Position numbers and translations under genes: made by a program. Below, in pieces: positions 42,658 to 52,765 of a stretch of 64,000 nt of DNA (the first letter of the stretch is position 1; the number at the start of each line of letters is the position of its first letter). The notes beneath the pieces are model-generated. The model searched no databases and was not told where the DNA came from. It saw only the letters and a program-made list of their open reading frames with translations. Origin of the DNA: Prochlorococcus sp. AG-347-M15 (GTDB taxonomy: Bacteria > Cyanobacteriota > Cyanobacteriia > PCC-6307 > Cyanobiaceae); the NCBI GenBank assembly GCA_003281185.1, contig QCCS01000005.1, forward strand, positions 47,112-111,111, read 5' to 3'.

Positions 42658-42953
42658 ACAGATTCAGGTAATTCAAGTTCTTCAAAAGTCCAACCTTCTA
42701 ATTGAAGGTCATGCCATTTATCCCAAGCATTATCCAAATACATTTGAGTGGATGATTTAATTGCCATTGGCTCACCAAGATCATTTGCATAATATGTATG
42801 AGCAAAAATTCTCATACTATTTCTTGGAGATTTTTTATTCCTTATAAATAAAATTAATCTGCTGCGGTCTGGGCTAAGCAACCAACCACTTGGGGACTCA
42901 TTACGATAACCGTAAGAAAAATTAGTCCAAACATTAGCTCCTCCTAAAGTCAT
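42654..42953 (-). CDS. DUF1651 family protein, 99 aa (second copy)
   Basis: ESPSGWLLSPDRSRLILFIR, then IFAHTYYANDLGEPMAIKSS and DKWHDLQLEGWTFEEL define DUF1651. It is related to the 96-residue copy at 40217-40507. The start of the coding region reads ATGACTTTAGGAGGAGC, so a Shine-Dalgarno-like string falls within it. It heads a three-gene coupled operon (42953 to 42375). No function is known for the family. Confidence 0.76.
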   Translation of the reverse strand: MTLGGANVWTNFSYGYRNESPSGWLLSPDRSRLILFIRNKKSPRNSMRIFAHTYYANDLGEPMAIKSSTQMYLDNAWDKWHDLQLEGWTFEELELPESV

Positions 42954-42978
42954 TACTTAGTAATACATCTGTACTACT

Positions 42979-43008
42979 AATATAAATACATTAGAAATGG
43001 ATAGTCAA
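42979..43008 (-). promoter_or_regulatory. Promoter of the second DUF1651 operon
   Basis: TTGACT (complement of 43003-43008) and TATATT (complement of 42979-42984) are separated by 18 bases on the minus strand. The start codon is at 42953. The block 42962-42987 is nearly the same as that in front of the first DUF1651 gene, so promoter and gene seem duplicated together. Confidence 0.65.
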
Positions 43009-43099
43009 GTATTTTGGCAAATAAATTATTTACACTGATAAAGAATAAAAACAGCTAAGTTATTCCAAAAAATAAAATACCCACCAAAAGCCTGTTTTA

Positions 43100-43312
43100 G
43101 AAAGCTTTTTGATAGGTAACACCGGATCCCCGTCAGTTCTCTGCTGCATCGACCTGGAAATGCCAGAAGAGGATTCAAAGTGGGCTTTCGTTTCCGATTA
43201 CAAGATCGGTTTACTACCGCATCACGACAGTCTCCTCATGTCGAAAGAGAGTCAGATCAGAGCACATAAAGAAGAACTTAACCAAAGATCCAGTAATACA
43301 ACTCTAACTTAT
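43100..43312 (+). ncRNA. ssaA: 6S RNA
   Basis: A segment of about 200 bases, clearly richer in GC than its surroundings, sits beside purK, the known place of the cyanobacterial 6S RNA gene. Nested closing stems are visible: GGATC (43124-43128) with GATCC (43287-43291), AGTTCT (43135-43140) with AGAACT (43273-43278), and CTCTG with CAGAG. Internal hairpins include CCGAT/ATCGG and CGACA/TGTCG. It ends in a T-run at 43312-43318, giving the plus strand. 6S RNA mimics an open promoter and binds RNA polymerase. The ends are approximate; the open frame within it is a coincidence. Confidence 0.75.
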
Positions 43313-43316
43313 TTTT

Positions 43317-44507
43317 TTATGCATTTGGAGATGGCCAAATGTCTCTTACCATAGTTAATAAAATTTGAGCTTCATCATATCTTTCTGAGTGCGTTTTACC
43401 ATTTAATAAAAATGTGATGTGAGCCATTTTTCTTCCCAGAATTTCGCGAGATTTGCCATAAAAATGAATATTAGAACCCTCAATTTCCGATAACATTTTA
43501 ATTCTGGTTTCCATTGAGATTGGAAAATTCTTTTTTAACCCCAGTAGATTTATCATAATTGCACCTTCACAGTTCATTTTAATTTCAGGTGGCATTTTTC
43601 CAGAAGAAATGCAAACATATTGATCAAACTGACTTGAAGTACAAGCTTCAATAGAGAAATGAGCTGAGTTATGTGTCCTAGGAGCTATTTCATTAATTAA
43701 AAGACCATTATCTCCATAGAAGAATTCAATAGCTAAAACTCCAACGTAATTAAGTTCATTGACTATTGAAGAGAAAACATTGATTGCAAATAAGTTCAAA
43801 TCATATTCATTTGTTCCAGGTGCAAGAACCCAATCACAAACATGGTTTAATTGGAACGTCTCAACTATTGGAAAGAATCTTATCTTACCGGTCCTATCTC
43901 TCGAACCAACAAGAGCCAGTTCTTTTTCATACTCTATCCATTCTTCTATTAACCATTCATCAGAATTATTCTCTGTTAAAAAAGAATCTAAATCTTCTTT
44001 TGTCTTTATTTTTTTGTTCCCTTTACCGTCATATCCACCTTTATTTGATTTTGCCATTAGAGGAAAAGTCCAATTTTTGATTTCCTCATCCGAGAGATTT
44101 TTAAAATCTTCAATACTTATCCATCTTGGGCAAGGAATATTCATTCTATCTATTAATTTTTTTTGAGAAAACCTATCTACTAATGGCTTAATTGCATTAA
44201 GGCTTGGAACAAAAATATCGTTATTACCAATTAAATTTAATTTATCAATTTTTATCCATTCATTTTCAAAAATTATTTTTTCACACTCATTAATTAATGA
44301 TTTATTACCTCTTATCTTTAAAGGATCAGCTTCTATGACATGATCTGCTTTTGAACCAGCAGGATCATCAGATGATTTTGTTTGCACACATACCTCTAAA
44401 TTTCTTTTTTTTGCTGCCTCGGTCAACATCAAAGCTAGTTGACCACCTCCAATTATTCCAAGGGAATAATTTTTCTTAATATCGTTTATATTTTTTTTAA
44501 AACTCAT
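43317..44507 (-). CDS. purK: N5-carboxyaminoimidazole ribonucleotide synthase
   Basis: 396-residue ATP-grasp enzyme. It opens with LGIIGGGQLALMLTEAAKK (17-35), the PurK signature. It then has GGYDGKGN (155-162), EEWIEYEKELALVGSRD and NEIAPRTHNSAHFSIEAC, the ATP-grasp metal/ATP site. It carboxylates AIR with bicarbonate and ATP in purine synthesis, to be completed by PurE. Convergent with 6S RNA, whose T-run overlaps the stop codon. Confidence 0.95.
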   Translation of the reverse strand: MSFKKNINDIKKNYSLGIIGGGQLALMLTEAAKKRNLEVCVQTKSSDDPAGSKADHVIEADPLKIRGNKSLINECEKIIFENEWIKIDKLNLIGNNDIFVPSLNAIKPLVDRFSQKKLIDRMNIPCPRWISIEDFKNLSDEEIKNWTFPLMAKSNKGGYDGKGNKKIKTKEDLDSFLTENNSDEWLIEEWIEYEKELALVGSRDRTGKIRFFPIVETFQLNHVCDWVLAPGTNEYDLNLFAINVFSSIVNELNYVGVLAIEFFYGDNGLLINEIAPRTHNSAHFSIEACTSSQFDQYVCISSGKMPPEIKMNCEGAIMINLLGLKKNFPISMETRIKMLSEIEGSNIHFYGKSREILGRKMAHITFLLNGKTHSERYDEAQILLTMVRDIWPSPNA

Positions 44508-44631
44508 AGCATGATTTTATTACCATTTCTAATTCTTAACAACTGAATTTTTAGGTATCTAGAGCTTAGATTTTGCTAGTATATAGAGTATTTAATACCA
44601 AATATTTATAATTTTAACTAGGTAATCAATT

Positions 44632-45723
44632 GTGAATAAGAGAAAAATATTAGTCCCATTAGGTGATAAGTCATACGAAGTAACACTAGAAGCAGGGATA
44701 TTGAATAATATCAGCGAAGAACTCTTAAGAATTGGAATAAAAAAGAATAGAAAAATACTTGTGATTTCAAACGAAGAAATATCAAATTTGTATGGAGAAA
44801 AATTTTTAAATAATTTAAAAGACAATAAATTTCAGGCTAAAATGTTCCTTATCAAGGCTGGAGAATCATATAAAAACTTAAAAACCTTAAGTGAAATATA
44901 TGATGTAGCATTTGAATTTGGCTTAGATAGAAATTCAATAATTATTGCTCTTGGAGGAGGCATTGTTGGAGATGTAAGTGGTTTTGCAGCTGCTACCTGG
45001 CTGAGAGGTATCGAATATATTCAGATTCCAACAACATTATTATCAATGGTTGATTCATCTGTGGGAGGAAAAACAGGAGTGAATCATCCAAAGGGTAAGA
45101 ATTTAATTGGAGCTTTCAATCAACCTAAAGCAGTTTTTATTGATCCAGAAACTTTAAAAAGTTTGCCCAAAAGAGAATTTAGTGCAGGCATGGCCGAAGT
45201 AATAAAATACGGAGTAATAAGAGATAAAGAACTTTTCGAATACTTAGAAAATGAAAAAAACAAAAATGAACTTATAAATCTCAAAAATGAATATCTAATT
45301 AAAATAATTAATAGTTCAATAAAAACAAAGTCTCATATTGTATCTCAAGACGAACATGAAAATGGTCTTAGAGCAATATTGAATTATGGTCATTCTTTTG
45401 GTCACGTTATTGAAAATTTATGTGGATACGGCAAATTTCTACATGGTGAGGCAATATCAATTGGTATGAATATTGCGGGGAAAATAGCAATTGAGAAAGG
45501 GTTATGGTCTAAAGAAGAATTAGAAAGACAGCAAATTCTCTTAGAGAGTTATGATCTTCCAACAGAGATCCCCAAAATAAACAAAGAAGACGTTCTTACA
45601 ATACTTATGGGCGATAAAAAAGTTCGTGATGGCAAAATGAGATTTATATTACCTAAAGAAATTGGTGCAGTAGATATATATGATGACGTAGAGGATTCAT
45701 TATTTTTAAAGTTTTTTTCTTAA
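44632..45723 (+). CDS. aroB: 3-dehydroquinate synthase
   Basis: 363 residues, GTG start. NAD-binding [20 protein letters not shown], then the family-typical [20 protein letters not shown] and [12 protein letters not shown], and zinc ligands in [11 protein letters not shown] and [11 protein letters not shown]. It converts DAHP to 3-dehydroquinate, the second step of the shikimate path. It is divergent from purK and overlaps the next minus-strand gene end by four bases. Confidence 0.96.
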   Translation: MNKRKILVPLGDKSYEVTLEAGILNNISEELLRIGIKKNRKILVISNEEISNLYGEKFLNNLKDNKFQAKMFLIKAGESYKNLKTLSEIYDVAFEFGLDRNSIIIALGGGIVGDVSGFAAATWLRGIEYIQIPTTLLSMVDSSVGGKTGVNHPKGKNLIGAFNQPKAVFIDPETLKSLPKREFSAGMAEVIKYGVIRDKELFEYLENEKNKNELINLKNEYLIKIINSSIKTKSHIVSQDEHENGLRAILNYGHSFGHVIENLCGYGKFLHGEAISIGMNIAGKIAIEKGLWSKEELERQQILLESYDLPTEIPKINKEDVLTILMGDKKVRDGKMRFILPKEIGAVDIYDDVEDSLFLKFFS

Positions 45724-46910
45724 CGCAAACAGGTTGAATTTATATTCATTTCCTTCTCATTAAACTTATTAAAAACAAACCACTTAAAATCACCTAAACA
45801 AACAGGATCAACGAGTCTAAGTAATGCCTCTCTTCTTAAAAGAGCATTTGATAAATTCTCCTTAAATTCTTTCTGAATTCCATAAAGTCTTTCTGCCAAT
45901 CCAAGCGCCAACAAAGCCTCTCCTTGTTTAGTTATTCCAACAGTATTAAATCCAAGAGTCTCAGCATCATTAATTAAAGTTTCTATGCACACATGAGATG
46001 TTAAGTCTCTATTTCCAGGAGAATCAAGGAGATTATTCATCATTTTTTGATTTTCGTAAGAAACTATCATCCCATCTGAATTCTTGGAGGTGTAGTATTT
46101 TTTTGCTTCTTTAGCGTAATCAATTATCAATAAAATACCATTATTGATTTTTCCATAAATTTCTTTTAACCATTTTGAGTTATCTACATGCCATTCTGTC
46201 GTCCATCCTTCAAGAGCATCTTTAGGCGGAATAGTTATTCCCAATTCACTTTTAGCAAATTCGATACTTTTTTCTAATTCACTTGTAATTGGCATTTCAT
46301 CAAAAAATAATTTATGAGATTTTTTGTCTATAGAAACTGCTTGTCGAAGTAGTTTTCCCTTTGAGAAGATTATTCTCTCTACTGGCAAAGCATCTAAAAC
46401 CTCATTTGCAAGAACTATTCCATTTATATTATTTTCCTCAACTTCTTCCAAACCTTTCCATAAAATATCAATACCTAATTTTAAAAATTCCTCCAATTTA
46501 TTTTTTTGTTTATCCACCATTCCTTCATTGGGTTCAATAATTACAAAAGAAACTCCTTCCAAAAAATTCTTGTTATTTTCTAAAAAATATTTAATTAATC
46601 CACTCATAAAGCTCCCATCACCTGCTCCAAATTCAATTACAGCTAATTTCTGATTAGATAAAAAAATGCTTTTGAACTGAATTAGCCAATCTTCTATTTG
46701 TTTACCAACCAAAAAAGGAAAATCATCAGATAAAGAGGGTGATGTAACAAAATCGCCTCGAACGCCTAACTCAGCTTTGCCACTGCCGTAATAACCATTA
46801 ATAGGGTCATTTAAAACAAAATTCATAAAGTCATAAAAGCTTATAGTCCCGCCCATTTTTATTATTTTTTTTACTAACCAATCTGGATTATTCGCGGGTA
46901 AGCTATTCAT
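45720..46910 (-). CDS. SAM-dependent methyltransferase of the MidA/NDUFAF7 family
   Basis: 396 residues with [20 protein letters not shown] at the N-terminus, the fold-typical [21 protein letters not shown]-binding motif, [10 protein letters not shown], and [15 protein letters not shown]. These are the DUF185/MidA signatures. In mitochondria the relative NDUFAF7 methylates an arginine of a complex I subunit; in cyanobacteria the target may be NDH-1. That role is inference. Its end overlaps aroB by four bases on the opposite strand. Confidence 0.85.
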   Translation of the reverse strand: MNSLPANNPDWLVKKIIKMGGTISFYDFMNFVLNDPINGYYGSGKAELGVRGDFVTSPSLSDDFPFLVGKQIEDWLIQFKSIFLSNQKLAVIEFGAGDGSFMSGLIKYFLENNKNFLEGVSFVIIEPNEGMVDKQKNKLEEFLKLGIDILWKGLEEVEENNINGIVLANEVLDALPVERIIFSKGKLLRQAVSIDKKSHKLFFDEMPITSELEKSIEFAKSELGITIPPKDALEGWTTEWHVDNSKWLKEIYGKINNGILLIIDYAKEAKKYYTSKNSDGMIVSYENQKMMNNLLDSPGNRDLTSHVCIETLINDAETLGFNTVGITKQGEALLALGLAERLYGIQKEFKENLSNALLRREALLRLVDPVCLGDFKWFVFNKFNEKEMNINSTCLR

Positions 46911-46942
46911 CGGCGAAAATATAAAAAGAAAAAAACTTATTT

Positions 46943-47740
46943 ATGCCTTCAAAGATTAACTATTTATTAGGAATATTTCTATCTATATTAGTTTTAATTT
47001 CACATAAACCCGTTTTAGCTATAAATAATCCAAATCTCTTACCAGAAGAAAAAACACCAGTAATTGATTTAGCTAAAACATTAAGCCCAAATCAGAAAAA
47101 ATCTTTAGAGGAAAACCTAAATAATCTAGAAATTGAAAGTGGTTGGAAAATTAAATATTTATCTCAGTTTGAGAGTTCTCCTGGTATTGCAATAAAAGAC
47201 TATTGGGATTTAGATGAGACAAGTTTGTTGATAGTTGCAGATCCTAGAGGAGGAAATTTACTGAACTTTAACGTCGGAGAGGCTTATTTTAATTTCATGC
47301 CAAGGTTATTTTGGGTTGAACTTCAAACAAGATTTGGTAATCAATATTATGTGAAAGATCACGGTGAGGATGGCGCAGTATTAGATGCAATTAATTCCGT
47401 AAAGATTTGCCTTGAAAGAGGAGGTTGTCAAGTTGTTCCTGGCCTGCCCAAAGAACAATATATATGGACTTTATGTACATCTATTCTTGGAGGTTTAGTA
47501 GCAGGTTTCGCTTCTGCACCACGAAAAGAAGGTCAAGTAATATCAATTGGATTTTTAGCTCTTCTTTCTCCTTTATGGGGAATGTTATTTGGAATTTTTG
47601 GTTTAGCACCGATAATATCCAGAACGAATGATTTATTACCATTATTTAAAAATGGTTTAGCTTTTACAGCAGCAGGAATTGCGGGCTATATTTTATCTCA
47701 AACATTATTTTCAAGATATGAAAAGCCCAAAAATACTTAA
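46943..47740 (+). CDS. TPM-domain thylakoid/periplasmic protein (Psb32-like)
   Basis: 265 residues. The signal-like start (about 5-26) precedes a TPM domain with VIDLAKTLSPNQKKSLEENL and ESGWKIKYLSQFE. A cysteine pair (CLERGGCQ) and about three C-terminal membrane helices (IWTLCTSILGGLVAG, FLALLSPLWGMLFGIFGLA, FTAAGIAGYILSQTL) follow. TPM proteins include Psb32 and the plant TLP18.3, which take part in photosystem II repair. Membership of that subgroup is likely but not certain. Confidence 0.75.
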   Translation: MPSKINYLLGIFLSILVLISHKPVLAINNPNLLPEEKTPVIDLAKTLSPNQKKSLEENLNNLEIESGWKIKYLSQFESSPGIAIKDYWDLDETSLLIVADPRGGNLLNFNVGEAYFNFMPRLFWVELQTRFGNQYYVKDHGEDGAVLDAINSVKICLERGGCQVVPGLPKEQYIWTLCTSILGGLVAGFASAPRKEGQVISIGFLALLSPLWGMLFGIFGLAPIISRTNDLLPLFKNGLAFTAAGIAGYILSQTLFSRYEKPKNT

Positions 47741-47763
47741 AATATGATCAAAGAAATCTAATC

Positions 47764-48597
47764 TTAAAAAAATTTATTTTCTTCACAAATTTCACCATAC
47801 TCTGAATACCATCGATGAGAGACATGTCTTAATTCCTTTTTTTCAAACTCAATCCATGAAAAGTTAATTAGTAATTTCCCATCTTCATCAGTTTTATATC
47901 TTGGCACTACAGCAGTATTGAAATAAATTGTCCCTTTGCTATCAATTTTAAACATCTCTCTTAAACCAAGATTTCTTTTAAGCCGATTGTGCATATGACC
48001 AAAAATTACAAGATCAACTTTTCTACTCTTTTGTATTTGAGAAATAGCCACAGATAAATCTCTATCTCCCCAATCTAAAGAGGGTAATTTCCAGTCTTTC
48101 CCACAAATGCTTTTAGGTTCTGAACCTAAACCAGAAGGGCCTGCATGAGACATAATTATTAAAGGTATATCATTGATACTCTCTTCTGAACATTTGATGA
48201 TTTTATTTATTGAATCTTGTTCGGTAATGGGTCCATAAACGCCTTTAACTTCTTTTGAAAGATAATAGCCGCCGCCAGAACTGCATGGTCTTGCAGACAA
48301 TAAATTTATCTGATTATTAAAAACTTTCAAATCCCATGCACAATATTTTTCACCAAGAACACGTATCTGCTTTGAGAGAGTTTCGCCTGTAGAATCCTTC
48401 CCTCTATCATGATTTCCTAAAATCACAAAAGTAGGAATTTTGATCTCATTGATTTTTTTAATTATTTTGACACTCCCATCAGAAATATCCCCAACAAATA
48501 AAACAATATTTGGTTTGATAATCGATAAAACTTTCAAGTCTAATTCAGACCATTGACCATGACAGTCACCAACAATAGCAATTTTTAAATTTGTCAG
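47764..48597 (-). CDS. Metallophosphoesterase with a likely non-canonical start
   Basis: The calcineurin-like motifs are GDCHG, VGDISDG, LGNHDRGKDS, MSHAGPSGLG and FGHMHNRL. The first motif lies upstream of the earliest canonical start (TTG at 48537) in the same open frame, reading TNLKIAIVGDCHGQWSELDL. No ATG, GTG or TTG precedes it before the stop at 48610-48612; only CTG (48595-48597) or ATT are available. I extend the gene to the CTG. It is a Prochlorococcus/plant-type phosphoesterase of unknown substrate. Divergent from nadA. Confidence 0.72.
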   Translation of the reverse strand: MTNLKIAIVGDCHGQWSELDLKVLSIIKPNIVLFVGDISDGSVKIIKKINEIKIPTFVILGNHDRGKDSTGETLSKQIRVLGEKYCAWDLKVFNNQINLLSARPCSSGGGYYLSKEVKGVYGPITEQDSINKIIKCSEESINDIPLIIMSHAGPSGLGSEPKSICGKDWKLPSLDWGDRDLSVAISQIQKSRKVDLVIFGHMHNRLKRNLGLREMFKIDSKGTIYFNTAVVPRYKTDEDGKLLINFSWIEFEKKELRHVSHRWYSEYGEICEENKFF

Positions 48598-48700
48598 AAT
48601 TTTTTCTGTTTAAAGGCATATAATCTATTTAGAGATATTCTAAATCCTGAACAGTATAACTTCTACTGCAAAACAGAAATCAGTTCAAAACGAAGAGGAT

Positions 48701-49615
48701 TTGATTTCTGAAATAAAGGCGCGTTGCCAAAAAGCTAATGCAATTATTCTTGCGCACTATTATCAAGCTCCAGAGATTCAGGAAATTGCAGATTTTATTG
48801 GCGATTCATTAGATCTATCTAGGAAAGCTGCAAATAATGATGCAGACATAATTATTTTTTGCGGTGTGCACTTTATGGCCGAAACCGCAAAAATACTTAG
48901 CCCAAATAAAAAAGTACTCTTACCAGATATTAATGCAGGATGCTCATTAGCAGACGATTGTCCCTCAGATAAATTTCAAAAGTTCAGGGAAGAAAATCCA
49001 GATCACTATGTCGTAAGTTATATAAATTGTACTGCAGAAGTAAAAGCCCAAAGTGATCTGATATGTACAAGCAGTAATGCAGTCTCATTAATTAAAAAGA
49101 TACCTGAAGATAAAAAGATAATATTTGCACCAGATCAGAACCTTGGGAGATGGGTACAGAAAAATTCAGGAAGAGATCTTAAATTATGGCCTGGCAGCTG
49201 CATTGTTCATGAATCATTTAGTGAAGAAGCACTTCTAAAATTAAAATATCAAAATCCAGAATCAAAAGTAATTGCTCATCCTGAATGCAGTCAAAATTTA
49301 CTAATTCTCTCAGACTTTATTGGATCAACAAGTAAGCTGCTGGATTTCGTAAGTAAAGATACATCTAAAACTTACATGGTACTAACTGAACCCGGAATAA
49401 TTCATCAAATGAAAAAGAAAGAACCTAACAAAATTTTCATTGAAGTCCCAGATATAGAAGGTTGTAAATGTAACGAGTGTCCATATATGAAATTAAATAC
49501 TTTAGAAAAAATTCTAGATTGTTTGAGAAATAATTACCCGTCTATCGAACTAGACCCAGAAATAATAAGAAAAGCCTATGTGCCAATAAAGAGGATGCTG
49601 GATATGAGTAATTAA
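48701..49615 (+). CDS. nadA: Quinolinate synthase A
   Basis: TTG start at 48701. ILAHYYQAPEIQEIADFIGD (16-35) is the NadA opening. Fe-S cysteine regions are INAGCSLADDC, CTAEVKAQSDLICTSSNA, HPECSQN and GCKCNECPYMKLNT. It condenses iminoaspartate with dihydroxyacetone phosphate to quinolinate, with a 4Fe-4S cluster, for NAD synthesis. The frame stays open further upstream without a canonical start (reading TSTAKQKSVQNEED), so translation might begin earlier. It overlaps the ctpA end by four bases. Confidence 0.94.
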   Translation: MISEIKARCQKANAIILAHYYQAPEIQEIADFIGDSLDLSRKAANNDADIIIFCGVHFMAETAKILSPNKKVLLPDINAGCSLADDCPSDKFQKFREENPDHYVVSYINCTAEVKAQSDLICTSSNAVSLIKKIPEDKKIIFAPDQNLGRWVQKNSGRDLKLWPGSCIVHESFSEEALLKLKYQNPESKVIAHPECSQNLLILSDFIGSTSKLLDFVSKDTSKTYMVLTEPGIIHQMKKKEPNKIFIEVPDIEGCKCNECPYMKLNTLEKILDCLRNNYPSIELDPEIIRKAYVPIKRMLDMSN

Positions 49616-50946
49616 TTTAATGAAAATACTTTATCTTCCTCATTAATTTTTAGAAATGCATTAAGGTTTGTAGTGTCAGGATTAAATTCGCTTATCTGAT
49701 TTTTTCTATTAATTATATTTATTAACTCTTTTTCACCAGCTCTATATTGTTTATCTTTTCTAGTTCCTATCTCTCTTTGAAGTATAGGGTTTATATTCAT
49801 TTTTACTTCTATGTCTGGAATAATTCCAGATTTGTTTATGTCAGTGCCGTTCGGAGTTAAATACTTAGCGACTGTAACAGTTAGACCTGAACCATCAACT
49901 AATGTTCTCATAGATTGAACTAAACCTTTACCAAACGTTTTCTTCCCAACTAATTTTCCTCTTTTGTTATCCTTTATTGCACCAGAGACTATTTCACTAG
50001 CACTAGCAGAACCCTCATTAACTAAGACAACCAAGGGCTTTTTTGTTAGAGCTTGGCCGTTTCCTTTTTTTGTTTCTTTTAAACCATCTTTACTTACCGT
50101 ACTTACTATTACTCCTTTGTTAATGAAGTGCCTTGAGATATCAATGCTTGATTCTAATAAACCTCCAGGATTACTTCTCAAGTCAAGAACATATCCTGCG
50201 ACTTTTTTTGTTTCTAAATCCTTAATAGCATCTCTAGTCTCTTTTGATGCATTTGCATTAAATTGTTTAATTCTTACATAGCCAATTGATAAGCCGTTTT
50301 TGGTTTGATTGACTTTACTTGATACAGATTTTATCTCAATTTTTTCTCTTGATAAAATCTTAAAAAAGGATTTAGAACCTCTAAGAATTTCAAGCTTTAC
50401 TTTAGTACCTCTTTGTCCTCTTATTAATTTCACAGCCTCTTCAATATTCATACCTTCAGTAGAAATATCATCTATAGATAATATTTTATCTCTAGCTTTA
50501 ATTCCAGCATCAAATGCAGGGGTGCCCTCTATGGGAGAAATAATTATTAAATCATCAGATTCTTTTTCTTTAACTATTTGGATGCCAACTCCAGTTAATT
50601 CACCAGAGGTATCGATTCTCATTTGATTAAATTCCCTAGGTTCTAAAAATCTTGTATAAGAATCATCTAAGTTAGAAAGCATATCTCTAATCGCATCATA
50701 TGCTTCATTACTGTCTGAATATGTTTTTGATAAAACTTCTTTTCTTAGATTAATCCAATTTGACTTTTGAAATTTGCCGCTTGAATCAAGAAAATCTCTA
50801 TATACAATTTGCCAAACATGATCAATTACTTCTTTATAACTATTATTTAAAACTGTTGCCTCTGCAAAATTAATTAAAAATAGTCCAGAAAAGGATGTCG
50901 CAATCAGAAATATATATTTTTTTTTAAGCAATTTTCTTATCTTCAA
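49612..50946 (-). CDS. ctpA: Carboxyl-terminal processing protease
   Basis: 444 residues: a signal (about 1-30, AEA), a helical N-terminal domain with DDSYTRFLEPREF, and a PDZ domain with GVGIQI and APFDAG-like PAFDAGIKARD. The S41 domain has the Ser-Lys dyad Ser315 (SASASEI) and Lys340 (KTFGKG). CtpA cleaves the C-terminal extension of the D1 precursor in the lumen, which is needed for manganese cluster assembly. Related Ctp paralogues with other targets exist, so the D1 role is likely but not proven. Confidence 0.92.
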   Translation of the reverse strand: MKIRKLLKKKYIFLIATSFSGLFLINFAEATVLNNSYKEVIDHVWQIVYRDFLDSSGKFQKSNWINLRKEVLSKTYSDSNEAYDAIRDMLSNLDDSYTRFLEPREFNQMRIDTSGELTGVGIQIVKEKESDDLIIISPIEGTPAFDAGIKARDKILSIDDISTEGMNIEEAVKLIRGQRGTKVKLEILRGSKSFFKILSREKIEIKSVSSKVNQTKNGLSIGYVRIKQFNANASKETRDAIKDLETKKVAGYVLDLRSNPGGLLESSIDISRHFINKGVIVSTVSKDGLKETKKGNGQALTKKPLVVLVNEGSASASEIVSGAIKDNKRGKLVGKKTFGKGLVQSMRTLVDGSGLTVTVAKYLTPNGTDINKSGIIPDIEVKMNINPILQREIGTRKDKQYRAGEKELINIINRKNQISEFNPDTTNLNAFLKINEEDKVFSLN

Positions 50947-51008
50947 AAAATTAGATATTTTTCATTATAAAAAGAATTTATTCATAATTCAAAATTTTTG
51001 ACAAATCC

Positions 51009-52226
51009 TTAAGGATCAATCCACTTCCCATCATCCTTAATAAGTTGGATTAAAGCTTTAACCCCCTCATCTTCAGGTACTCTTTTTATCTCTTCTTTCC
51101 TTCTATATAAGGCAATAGTTCCTTTCCCCTTGCCAACATAACCATAATCAGCATCTGCCATTTCTCCTGGCCCATTAACAATACATCCCATTATTGCTAT
51201 ATCTAGACCCGTTAAATGTGAGGTGGCGTTCCTAACTTTATCTACAACTTCCTCTAGATTAAAGAGTGTTCTACCACAACTAGGGCAACTAATGTATTCA
51301 ACCATTGTTTTTCTTAATCCTAAAGATTGCAAAATTGAATAGCACACTGGTATTTCCTTTTCAGGAGCTTCTGTTAAGGAAACCCTGATGGTATCTCCTA
51401 ATCCCTCTGCTAAAAGCGTTCCAATTCCAGCAGTACTTTTAATCCTTCCATAATCACCATCACCAGCTTCGGTCACTCCCAAGTGCAAGGGATAGTTATA
51501 TCCTTCTGAGTCAAGCCTATCTGCAATCATTCTGTAAGCTGCCAACATGACCGGAGCCCTAGAAGCTTTCATAGAAATAATTATGTTATGAAAATCGAGC
51601 TCATCACAAATTTTGACGAACTCCATCGCAGATTCTGTCATTCCTAATGGCGTATCTCCATAAGTAAAAAGCATCCTCTCAGATAGAGACCCATGATTAA
51701 CTCCAATCCTTAGAGCTTTATTTTCAGCCTTTAAAACTTCAACTAAAGGGGTAAATCTTTTAAGTATTGTTTGCTTAATAGTTTCAAATTCTTCATCTGT
51801 ATATTCAGTTCTTGTAGGGTCTGATTTTTCAAAAACAAACAATCCAGGATTAATTCTTACTTTATCAACATGTTTTGCAACTTCCATTGCAATTTTCATA
51901 CCATTATGGTGAACATCAGCCACCAAGGGGGTGTTGATATTATTTTCTAGTAATTTTGCCTTTATATCTCCTACTGCTTTGGCATGTGCTAATGAAGGGA
52001 CAGTTAACCTTACTATTTCACAACCCACATCATGAAGTCTTTTGATAGCTAAGTAAGCATTTTCGATATCCATCGTATCTTCATTTATCATCGATTGAAC
52101 TCTTACTGGATAATCACTTCCAATAGCTACATCACCCACCATTACTGTTCTAGTTATCCTTCTCTCAATATGAGTTGAATATCTTTTGGAGAGACTATTA
52201 ACCTCTTTTGATTGAGTTAATGACAT
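51009..52226 (-). CDS. ispG: 4-hydroxy-3-methylbut-2-enyl diphosphate synthase
   Basis: 405 residues with [20 protein letters not shown] at the N-terminus, VRINPGLF near 121-128, [11 protein letters not shown], and the Fe-S cysteines in [10 protein letters not shown] and [10 protein letters not shown]. It makes HMBPP from MEcPP with ferredoxin electrons in the MEP pathway, supplying carotenoids, phytol and quinones. Length matches the cyanobacterial form. The gene follows the UDG gene on the minus strand with a 35-base gap. Confidence 0.96.
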   Translation of the reverse strand: MSLTQSKEVNSLSKRYSTHIERRITRTVMVGDVAIGSDYPVRVQSMINEDTMDIENAYLAIKRLHDVGCEIVRLTVPSLAHAKAVGDIKAKLLENNINTPLVADVHHNGMKIAMEVAKHVDKVRINPGLFVFEKSDPTRTEYTDEEFETIKQTILKRFTPLVEVLKAENKALRIGVNHGSLSERMLFTYGDTPLGMTESAMEFVKICDELDFHNIIISMKASRAPVMLAAYRMIADRLDSEGYNYPLHLGVTEAGDGDYGRIKSTAGIGTLLAEGLGDTIRVSLTEAPEKEIPVCYSILQSLGLRKTMVEYISCPSCGRTLFNLEEVVDKVRNATSHLTGLDIAIMGCIVNGPGEMADADYGYVGKGKGTIALYRRKEEIKRVPEDEGVKALIQLIKDDGKWIDP

Positions 52227-52261
52227 TAAAATTCTTGATATTCAAAAAGGATTTCACTAAA

Positions 52262-52765
52262 TTATACGGCATATAGTTTACCACTTACATTCTCTAGGTC
52301 TTTCAAAGTTTGATGGTAAGGTTTATTGATTTCTTTTGAAGGAAATCTCAACAAATAAGATGGATGAAAAATTGCCATAATTTCTCTCCCATCTTTTTTA
52401 ATCCATTGACCTCTTAAATTACTTATAGGATCTTTAACTTCTAAGATAGCTCTCATAGCAGTTGAACCAGTAAGTAATATAAATTTTGGATCAACTAGCT
52501 TTATTTGCTGTAATAACCAAGGTTTATGAATATTAATTTCTCTAGAAGTGGGTTTTCTATTATTTGGTGGACGACATTTAATTACATTACAAAAATAAAC
52601 ATCCTTCTTATAATTAATCCCAGCTTGTATTAATAATTCGTTTAATAGCTTACCAGATTTACCTACATAAGGTTTTCCTTCTAAATCTTCCTGTGCTCCA
52701 GGTGCCTCACCAATTATTAACAAATCTGCAAATACACTTCCTCTCCCAATTACTAACCTTTTCAC
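52262..52765 (-). CDS. Uracil-DNA glycosylase family protein lacking Fe-S cysteines
   Basis: 167 residues, GTG start. GEAPGAQED (19-27), KPYVGKSGKLLNELLIQAG, NVIKCRPPNNRKP (61-73) and FHPSYLLR (133-140) define the family 4 uracil-DNA glycosylase fold. That family usually has four cysteines for a 4Fe-4S cluster. Here the N-terminal CxxC is absent, the family's fourth cysteine is His80, and only Cys64 remains. The frame meets a stop a short way upstream of the GTG, and the intervening bases encode no Cys. It removes uracil from DNA, probably without a cluster. Confidence 0.78.
   Translation of the reverse strand: MKRLVIGRGSVFADLLIIGEAPGAQEDLEGKPYVGKSGKLLNELLIQAGINYKKDVYFCNVIKCRPPNNRKPTSREINIHKPWLLQQIKLVDPKFILLTGSTAMRAILEVKDPISNLRGQWIKKDGREIMAIFHPSYLLRFPSKEINKPYHQTLKDLENVSGKLYAV

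Noticed and set aside
43109..43354. 81-aa plus-strand frame beside purK
   Set aside because: Overlaps the 6S RNA segment and the purK end; the base-paired structure explains the sequence better than coding does.
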